Of a stretch of DNA of 64,000 nucleotides, positions 56,926 to 64,000 are shown piece by piece. This DNA is from Cryptomeria japonica (Eukaryota; Streptophyta; Pinopsida; Cupressales; Cupressaceae). The DNA lies in the NCBI RefSeq assembly GCF_030272615.1, contig NC_081409.1, forward strand, positions 616,202,755 through 616,266,754, in the 5' to 3' direction. The notes below the pieces were generated by a model that did not search any database, had not been told where the DNA came from, and worked only from the letters and a program-made list of their open reading frames with translations. Both the position numbers and the translations under genes were made by a program. How positions within the stretch are numbered: position 1 is the stretch's first letter; each line of letters begins with the position of its first letter.

Positions 56926-57440
56926 TTAATAAGATTCATGGGCTCCAAAGCCCATCGAATTGGCACACCATTTGAACTTTTCTGCATTCATAGGTTTTGT
57001 CAATGCATCTGCAACACTCTTCAGAGTATCCACCTTTTCCAAATTAACCTTTCCATATTCCACCATGTCACGAACAAAATGATATTGTACATCAACATGT
57101 TTCATCCTAGCATGGAAAGTGGGATTTTTTGCCAAACAAATGGAAATCTGACTGTCGCAACAAATAGAAATATGTCCTTCATTAAACCCAACATCAAAAC
57201 ACAAACACTTAATCCAAACAACCTTTTGATAGGCACGAGTTGTTGCCATGTGCTCTACCTCTATAGTAGATAAAGTGACTACAACTTGTCGCTTTCTCAT
57301 CCAACTAATTGCACCACCATTCAATATAAATACATATGCAATGGTGGATCTTCTATTGTCAATGTCCCCTTCCCAATCGAAATCCACATATCCGTGAATT
57401 CTTACAGCCCTCTACGATCCAACCAAATTTCCATGGTAAC
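56926..57440 (-). pseudogene. Copia RNase H (C-terminal part)
   Basis: The frame reads FDWEGDIDNRRST, GGAISWMRKRQ, LSTIEVEHMA, CDSQISICLAKNP, KHVDVQYHFVRDMVE and VADALTKP, the standard Copia RNase H. The catalytic Asp of the first block is present, but EAEYMA has become EVEHMA. The 153-codon frame is open. A stop just upstream (about 57405) and the A2 insertion at 57453 end it. RNase H removes RNA from the RNA:DNA hybrid. Confidence 0.9.
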
Positions 57441-57452
57441 ATAGAGCATACT

Positions 57453-58643
57453 TGTTGGCATTTTTGATGATTATGTTGTGATTGTCATTGATGGACACAC
57501 ACTTGCTATGAGATCACTTTTTGTATGTATGAGCTACGCTCAACCGATATTTGTTTCAAACCGGTATTATGTTATAGTCTTTAGACTATCGGTGTCTTGT
57601 AGAAAGTGTTTACCGATCTCAAGCGGCATGAGGACCTCAAGCGGTTCAAGGATCTCAAGCGGAATGGAGCAAAGGAACTAGAAGTGGCAGTTTTCATTTT
57701 TCCAGTCTTCATTTCTATCAATCGATAATCTGCTAAACCGGTATTACTCTGAGTTACCAATCGGTAATTGGTAAAGTTGTATAAACCGGTAATACTCTGT
57801 GGTGAGTTACCAACTGGTATATCTTTGTGATGAGTTACCATCCACCGACACTTTGATGGTGATTCTGTGTCGTGTTACCAAATGTGTCTAGATACAATGA
57901 GCCTAGGAACTTGCAATGTAATCCTATTGGACCAACATGAAATCAGATTCCTTTTAAGGACACCATGTCTAGGGTTTTAGAATGTGTGTGTAGCTATTAG
58001 GGTTTATAGTGGTTGATGAGTTCTTGCATGTGCGATCTTAAAAAAAAAAAAGATCAAGTCTATGTACTGTAACAAAGTGTGGAATTACTGAAGACTGAAG
58101 TAATGCTGAAATGCATTAGCAATGACCTATCATGGATCTAACCAAGCAGACTATGCTATTTGCTAGATCATTCACTTGTTGATTACTCACATCTTTGACA
58201 AGTTAGAAACCCTTAACCGGGTAGGCCCAGAAAAGCCTTTGTAAATCCTCTAACAAGGTGATTCACATATGTGGATCTAAAATCCTCTCACAAGGTAGTC
58301 TTTAATCGGACTTATCTCCTAATAGAGATTGAGATTCCTAACAGGATCTGTTCTAGTAAAGAACATTGTATGACCTTAATCAGTCTGGTTAGTATTCTAC
58401 AGACAGTTACTTGTGAGTTTCGTCTCACCGTGGTTTTTCCCATTTGGATTTCCACATCAAAATCTCTTGTATTATGGTGATTGTGCTTATGTGGGTGAAT
58501 GCCTTACTTGTTGTTTGGTTTGCATTTGTGTTAACCAGTTTGTTAGTTAAACTATTATACTGGTTTACCGCTAGACTGATAAAGTGTTTGAGTACAGTAA
58601 TTTTTCGTATACTAATTCACACCCCCCCTCTTAGTATTCATCA
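57453..58643 (+). repeat. 5' LTR of element A2 (1191 bp)
   Basis: TGTTGGCA...TTCATCA, with the C-run motif at 58611-58632. It includes three ~18-bp repeats of gatctcaagcgg (57614-57665) and repeats around aaccggtaatactctg (57735-57840). Confidence 0.9.
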
Positions 58644-58645
58644 AT

Positions 58646-58657
58646 TGGTATCAGAGC
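58646..58657 (+). other. Primer-binding site, tRNA-iMet type (A2)
   Basis: TGGTATCAGAGC, two bases from the LTR. Confidence 0.95.
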
Positions 58658-58693
58658 CAACCTTTCTATAATTCTAACCACTTGGAAGGAGAT

Positions 58694-59896
58694 ATGGGGG
58701 AATACACTATGAGGGAACTTACTCGTTGACTCACTCAAACTGAGCAAGCCTATGATGAACTTAAAGTCAAATATAAGGCCTCTCAAAAAAAAAAAAGAGA
58801 CCATGCTGAAAAACTGATGGAGCTAACTAAAAATAGTTCTTCTGATGAAGCGGACATGGAAGCCCTAGTTCAAGAAGTTGAAAAACTGAATGAGTCCAAT
58901 GCCAACCTAAGAAGAGAACTTGAAGGACTAACTATCTGAATGTGTCAAGAACTTGAGAACCGGAGGAAAGCTGAAGATCTGGTAAAAGACAAAGATCATG
59001 AGATCTCCAAGATGAAGCAAGAGATCAGTGCACTTACCACTCATCTTCATGAAAATAAAATGGAAAAGGAAGAAATGCAAAGTGAACTACACATGGTTGT
59101 TTCTGAGAATGCAATCTTGAAGGAATTCAATGCTGCTATTACCAAAGAACTTATTGAGTCAAAGGAAATACTTGCCAAATTCAATAAGAGCACTGTCAAG
59201 CTAGAGCAGAAGCTTGAATCAGCTAAACCGGTAAAAAATACCAATGGACTTGGTTTCTTTGAATATGAGGAAGGTGAGACCTATGGAACAAAAGATGGAG
59301 CATCAAAGAAACAACCGGCACCAAAAGATAAAGGTAAGCAAAAGTTCAAACCTGTTTGCTTTAATTGTCTCAAGGAAGGACACACTGCTAATGTATGTAG
59401 AAGTAAGGCTTACAATAACTTTCCTTATTTTTTAAACGATAAGCCTAGACCCAATAGATTCAATGGTAATTGTTATGCATGCAACAAGTTTGGGTATAGA
59501 GCATTTAAATGCAGGTCTATCATGCACAACACCGGAAGGTATCCTCAAAGGAGTAAAGGATCTTTTTTTGAATCCTTTGGGAACCAGAACCCAAACCATT
59601 TTAATGCCTATAATTATCAGTCAGGAAGCAATGGCTATCAAGCGACAACTAGATGGAGAGCAACCTGATTGATCTATCATGGTAATGGTCACACTGCTGC
59701 AACATGCAGAAGGAAGAATGGAAACATGAACAATGGACCTTGGAGAGCACCTGGGATGATTTGCTATCATTGCAACAAACCGAGTCATACAGCAAGATTC
59801 TGTAGAACGAGAAAGAATATATCAGATGATATACCGGTAACTCCAGAAGGAAAGATAGATGTTGAAACTGTTCAAACGGATATGAAGAAAACCTAG
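58694..59896 (+). pseudogene. ORF1 of element A2: coiled coil plus CCHC knuckles
   Basis: Starts at ATG 58694 (MGEYTM) and stays in one frame to 59896. Residues 1-~205 are coiled coil. The knuckles are CFNCLKEGHTANVC, CYACNKFGYRAFKC (His replaced by Tyr), a third that keeps only GHTAATC after a stop, and CYHCNKPSHTARFC. Stops fall near 58727, near 58937 and at 59666-59668; at least one fits CGA-to-TGA decay. A run of A at about 58785 adds one Lys without breaking the frame. The role is expected to be RNA binding and packaging together with borrowed particle proteins. No capsid-like domain precedes the coil. Confidence 0.85.
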
Positions 59897-60150
59897 TAGA
59901 AGCCAGAAGAAGTGATTCAAGAAGAACCGGTTTCTGCACATAGTGTGGAAGTCACTGAACCGGTAAACTAAGCATCAGAAAATATTAGGGGGATCAAACG
60001 GTGAAATATCTTGAACCCCCAGTTTACACCAATAAAAGACCTTAACCAGTAAGTGATACCTGTCAATTGACAGAAGACCGAAAATAGTATAAGGCAAATT
60101 AGGGTTTACGCCCTAATAGTGGAGCATTTATTATGGTAGGTGGAGAACTT

Positions 60151-60160
60151 GTTTAAAAGG
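60151..60160 (+). promoter_or_regulatory. TATA-like box in the ORF1-ORF2 spacer (A2)
   Basis: gtttaaaagg, 255 bp before the ORF2 ATG, in a spacer (59897-60414) well conserved with A1 although non-coding. A start of a separate ORF2 transcript is inferred. Confidence 0.35.
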
Positions 60161-60414
60161 ATTTTTCAAGTCATTTTTCACTTATCAGTTCTCAAGCAAA
60201 GAAGTTTTTTTAAGCACTGAGTGACAAAAAGCGATTTGGATTGCGATTTGAAGAATTCTCAAAATCTTGAAGAAGAATCAGAAATGAATATCAATCGGTC
60301 AAGTGTAGAGCACAAAGCGGTATTTCAGCAATCGAAGGAGTGAGTGATGAAGTGTAAATTGCAAGCCCTAAATTTTGAATTATGAAGGTATTTCTCAAAA
60401 TCTCTTTGTTTATC

Positions 60415-63400
60415 ATGGCTTCTGCATCACACTCTAGCCCTAGTGCACCCGTTGATCCAGTAGACTTCATTCAATGGAAGGCAAAATACAATGCCCTATC
60501 TCAGATACCCACTGGTGTTATAGTGGAGGAAGGCATTTCTGATTACATTGACTATAAAATTGAAGACTTAGGATCTCTTGTAATCCATTCCCAGTTGAGT
60601 TTGTTTTGCGGGAAGGACAAGAAGATTAAGCCAGAATTTAGCATCCTGGAAAAGAAGAAGCTTCACAATGCAGTCTATTTCCTTGAAGAGTTTTCAGATG
60701 ATCAAATCCACATCATTTTAAGCAGAGTGCACAGTGATAAAATGTACTTAGAGTGAACGCATGACATCACACCGGAAGGAATTGATGTCGTCACCGGTTT
60801 CTGTAATTTCGGTGAAGTGCCAGCCCTAAGGAAGATCAGCAAGTCAGAAATGACCAAGCTCACCGGTTCTGTGAGTGACTCACGGGGAATGACTCTCAAT
60901 TCCATCAAGGATGATCTGGTCAAATATGCGTGTATGGTGAAAGGATACTGGACGTTCCACGCCAGCAGAATCAACTCTGTCTCTGCTGCAGTGGTAAATG
61001 CTGCCTACTGGATGATCATGGAAGATGCATCATTTGACTTATGCACCTGTATGCAAAGGCAACTTCTGGTGAACCTAAAGTTGATTAAACAGGACAATGC
61101 CTTGAGATTTAAGTTTGGACAACTATTGGTTGGGTTGTTCTTCTAATTCCAAGGTTACTTCCTAGGAGTCAGAGATATTCAGTGGTCTACCGACCAACTG
61201 GTTACAAAGCAAATCAAGGAAAGCCTTCAAGTGGTTGGAACTGGTTATCCAAAAGTTCTGAACAAATACTTTGATGATTTCGGATGCAAAATGAGCCAAA
61301 GAGTGAGAATATTATGTGATATTATCAAGAAATATGAAGATGACATCTGCTTCACAATCGGAGTTCATGAGTGCATAATGGAGGCGGTTGAGCCTAGATA
61401 GAAAGAAGTGGAACCGATGGGATATGAGGTAATGTATGACATGCTAGATGGGTATGCCTCTACCCTACTCGCCTCGCCCCTTAATCCAAAGGCAAAGAGA
61501 ACCGACACCTATTTGGAAAGGGTTACACCAGTTCAAGAACTGTCAGTAAAGAAGGGAAAGGCAGTGCCTTCAGTATCAGCACCGGTTATCACAACAAGTC
61601 CCAAAGTGACCAAGCAGTCACTAGCAAAGAAGAAACCGGAAGCTGCACCTGCCAAAGTCTTTGAGAGAAAGCGGAAGACAAAAGACACCACACCAGACTT
61701 AGAGGACACTGTGTCTGAAGAACAGCCTAAGAAGACTAGGCAAACGAGGAAGAAGACAAAGAATGAACCGATAACATTTGCACCGGTAAATATTTATATT
61801 TCCTCCTACAAACCTTTGACACATTGTCAAAGAACTATTAACAATATTAGAAGAAAAGTACTTGGTGATTTGAAAGAGTGCTTTGATGATTTTAATGATG
61901 ATGAAAAGAAGGAAGTTGAACAGGAAGTCATCAATTATTTATGTATTAATGACCGGTGGCCATCAGAAATTAAATATGAGACACCTGTTTCTTTGTATAA
62001 TTCTGTAGATAACAAGTGGCGCATTGCCATAGAGAAGGAACAAGAAATAAGAGAGGAAGTATTTGCACAATACTTTCCTAATGTGCCTAAAATTGAACTT
62101 TATGAAGTAGTGGAAAGATATAAGGGACTCTTCTTCATGAGAAGAAGGAGACTCTTGTTGCTAGAAGGAAAAGTTCCTGAAGTGGTAAAAGATACCCACT
62201 CTCATGCCCAAGCTGCTTTAAGGTTGCATCAAGTGGTTGAAGCCAACAGGAAAGCTGAGCAAGAATCGGCAACCAATAAACTGGATGAGGTATATGATAG
62301 TGAAGGAGAACAACTCACTGATCAAATGGATCCTATTAATGTTGATGCCTTGAATGGTGAAAATGTCACTTTGGGTACACCATCAGAAGTGGCAAGATAG
62401 GAAAAATAGGACAAAGAAAAGGCTGCCAAGGAGCAAGCGAAAAAAGAGAAGAAGCAACAGGAAGTTGAAAAGAAGAAATAGGCAGAAGAAGAGAAAAAAA
62501 GAAAAGAGGAAGAAAAGAAAAAAAAGGAGGAGAAGAGGAAACTAGAAGAGGAAAAGAAAAGAAAAGAAGAGGAGAAGAAGAAACAAGAAGAAGAAGAAGG
62601 AAGAAGAAAAGAAAGAAGAAGAGAAATGGTAGGAAGAAGAAAAGAGAAAGGAAGAGGAGAAGAGGAAGTAGGAAGAGGAGAAGAGAAAGGAAGAAGAGAA
62701 GAGGAAGTAGGAAGAGGAGAAGAAGAAGCAAAAAGAGGAGAAGAAGAAGCATGAAGAGGAGAAGAAGAAGAAGGATGAAGAAGAAAAGGAGCGGAAAGAA
62801 GAAGAGAAGAAGTAGGAAAAAGAGAAAAGAAAGCAAGAAGTAGAGGAGCAAAAGAAGGCAGAAGAAGCTAAGTTAAGAGCCAAAGAGAAGGAGGAAGTGG
62901 CACAGAGCACACAGGTGGAGACCACAAAGGCAACTAGTAGTCAAGTCAAATCAGCTAACTTTACCAGTCCCATTGACCTCCAATCTTCTAATGAATCGGA
63001 GTTGCTACAAAGCATTAAGCTTGCTCAAGAATTCCTAGAGGTGATAAGAAGGAAGAAGGAGCAAGATGTGATCCAAGCTGCAGTGGACACTCTTACCGGT
63101 TTGATACCCGATACCAACCTCCCCAGTACCGATTCCTCTCTGGCCCAACTGAAACTCTTATGTACAATTGTGGAGGACCGGGTACAAATCCTAGAAGAGG
63201 TTGCCGAAGTGCATGCCAAGAAGGAGCATCAAAAGGCTTTGAACACTACCTTGGTAAAAAAGTTACATGAGAGCCGGTCCGATCTGCAGAAGGCACAGAA
63301 GGACATCAGAGATGCAATGGATGAGGGGAAATTGCTGCTCAGTAAGATATGTCTACCCCATCTACTATGTGATGATGTGCTTGCCTAGAAAGACAAACTG

Positions 63401-63736
63401 GAAACCGATTTGCATACATTCATAAGCACCTTCAAGACCCCATATGACTCCTTTACCACTTATGGGCAAACCGTTCACCGGTTTCAACTTCAAGCTGCAA
63501 GAATTGATTTAGAGATCAGCAATAGAACCAAGAATTTGCAGGAACTACAACTGGTTCTACTCCCAAGACTGCAAATACTTCAGAAGTGCTATCTCAATCT
63601 AGATGCCTTAACGGTTACTCAAGAGATGAGTACTTTGGATGCCATGGAGGAACAGGTATCCCAGATGCAAACGGAGAGTGAGGTTGCTACCTCATTACTT
63701 GAGTCATGGTCCTTATCCATGAAGCAATTTATGTAG
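60415..63736 (+). pseudogene. ORF2 of element A2, full-length unknown protein (~1100 codons)
   Basis: The start MASASH (60415) is shared with A1. Layout: (a) residues 1-~260, helical, with a Cys/His/Phe-containing segment SFDLCTCMQRQL; (b) about 315-370, the block ECIMEAVEPR...MGYEVMYDML; (c) about 390-460, a basic KKKPE/KRKTK/PKKTRQTRKK nuclear-signal-like stretch; (d) about 470-630, with CQRTINNIRRKVL and FFMRRRRLLLLEG; (e) about 660-820, a Lys/Glu-only region; (f) a helical C-terminal part (62897-63736). Stops fall at 60754-60756, 61144-61146, 61399-61401, 62398-62400 and several in (e), with one frame shift near 62610 and a stop at 63386-63388. No known fold is recognised. The gag-side neighbour and missing pol point to a structural or accessory role. 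Confidence 0.8.
62400..62870 (+). repeat. GAA/GAG-rich coding microsatellite (Lys/Glu helix)
   Basis: Almost pure purine sequence built from gaa, gag, aag and agg triplets, coding for alternating Glu and Lys/Arg (a single-alpha-helix or coiled-coil type segment) in the ORF2 frame. In-frame TAG codons stand where the register suggests CAG. The minus-strand Phe/Leu/Ser frames here are shadows. Confidence 0.85.
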
Positions 63737-63837
63737 GACTTTAAATCAGTTTTTGACAAGTTTCACCCTTTATTGTCATAAACATTTATTCAGCTTATAG
63801 AAACAGGGGTTATTCAACTGTATTTTGTCATTGTTGG

Positions 63838-63966
63838 CAAAGGGGGAGAAGTATTCTGGTATTTCAAATTTTGATGCATGCTATGTATACTCATGTTTAT
63901 CTCTGTAAGGAAGTAGTATACATTTTCTTTTCTATAAAGGGATAGTGTATATGCTTAGGGGGAGTA
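63838..63966 (+). other. Polypurine tracts of element A2
   Basis: ggcaaagggggagaag (about 63836-63851) and ttagggggagtaa (about 63955-63967) lie downstream of ORF2. Repeated tracts before the 3' LTR are typical of Sireviruses. The true start of the LTR is outside the window. Confidence 0.65.
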
Positions 63967-64000
63967 ATTTTTATTATGGTATATTTCTTTTGTAAAAACA

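Larger units (their letters stand above)
55569..57452 (-). mobile_element. Copia 3' end, interrupted by element A2
   Basis: In element sense: end of RNase H (57440-56926), polypurine tract gtgggagaa (rc of 56877-56885), 3' LTR (56876 to about 55569). The rest of the element would lie beyond the A2 insertion, outside the window. Confidence 0.8.
57453..64000 (+). mobile_element. Element A2: non-autonomous Sirevirus-like (runs off window)
   Basis: 5' LTR (57453-58643), primer site (58646-58657), ORF1 (58694-59896), spacer with TATA-like box, ORF2 (60415-63736), then purine tracts (about 63838-63851 and 63953-63966). The window ends before the 3' LTR. It is inserted in a Copia RNase H region, with left flank atact. 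This is the most complete copy of the two-ORF element. At least 6.5 kb long, it has no protease, integrase, RT or RNase H motif in any frame. Confidence 0.9.

Noticed and set aside
57448-57452. Target duplication atact for element A2
   Set aside because: Only one side is in the window, so the duplication cannot be confirmed.
62366-62925. Long Phe/Leu/Ser-rich minus-strand frames that mimic membrane proteins
   Set aside because: They are the antisense of the GAA/GAG tract in ORF2, so they are shadows.

Overview
This is plant nuclear DNA made almost entirely of old, nested LTR retrotransposons and LINEs. I find no intact host gene, rRNA, tRNA or CRISPR array. High A+T, tRNA-iMet and Athila-style primer sites, long LTRs, solo LTRs, many decayed insertions and deep nesting suggest a large repeat-rich plant genome. 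A gymnosperm is plausible, but that is inference.

Layout. (1) 1551-14895 is a tandem array of three ~1.35-1.4 kb units (R1). Unit 2 is split by a 926-bp solo LTR (2972-3897, TSD caatc) and by a long Ty3-type solo LTR (4392-12850, TSD tctat). The second of these hosts a minus-strand, 3'-truncated element, A1 (5483-10197). (2) 15369-20797 is a chromovirus (TSD atatg) that lost everything between its 5' LTR and integrase. It keeps a 3.7-kb 3' LTR with minisatellites. (3) 23799-24906 is a solo LTR of family A (TSD tattc). (4) About 25130-31559 is a Ty3-type element with a large gag and no visible pol. Its long LTR carries a dense array of CTTATC/GATAAG motifs. (5) 32029-52445 is one 20-kb minus-strand composite, element B, bounded by related LTRs (TSD attta/cttta). 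It was invaded by a LINE fragment (34057-36311) and by a plus-strand Copia element (~38580-50325). The Copia was itself invaded by an Athila-like Ty3 element (41311-48663). (6) 53634-55560 is a decayed LINE (ORF1 plus the start of ORF2), cut by a minus-strand Copia 3' end (55569-57452). That Copia end is interrupted by element A2 (57453 to beyond the window edge).

Most interesting system. Elements A1, A2 and B share a design: Sirevirus-like LTRs with a C-run terminal motif, a TGGTATCAGAGC primer site, ORF1 made of a coiled coil followed by several CCHC knuckles, and ORF2, a large protein I cannot assign to a family. No protease, integrase or reverse transcriptase lies between ORF1 and ORF2 in A1 or A2. 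ORF2 is recognisably the same protein in all three, although B is very divergent. This looks like a two-protein non-autonomous retrotransposon superfamily that must borrow pol in trans. A second oddity is the LINE at 34057-36311: between its target-site duplications it carries an extra ~590-codon ORF after the RNase H domain, joined to it by a TAATG stop/start overlap.

Nearly every coding region here is broken by stops or frameshifts, so the coding entries are annotated as pseudogenes.
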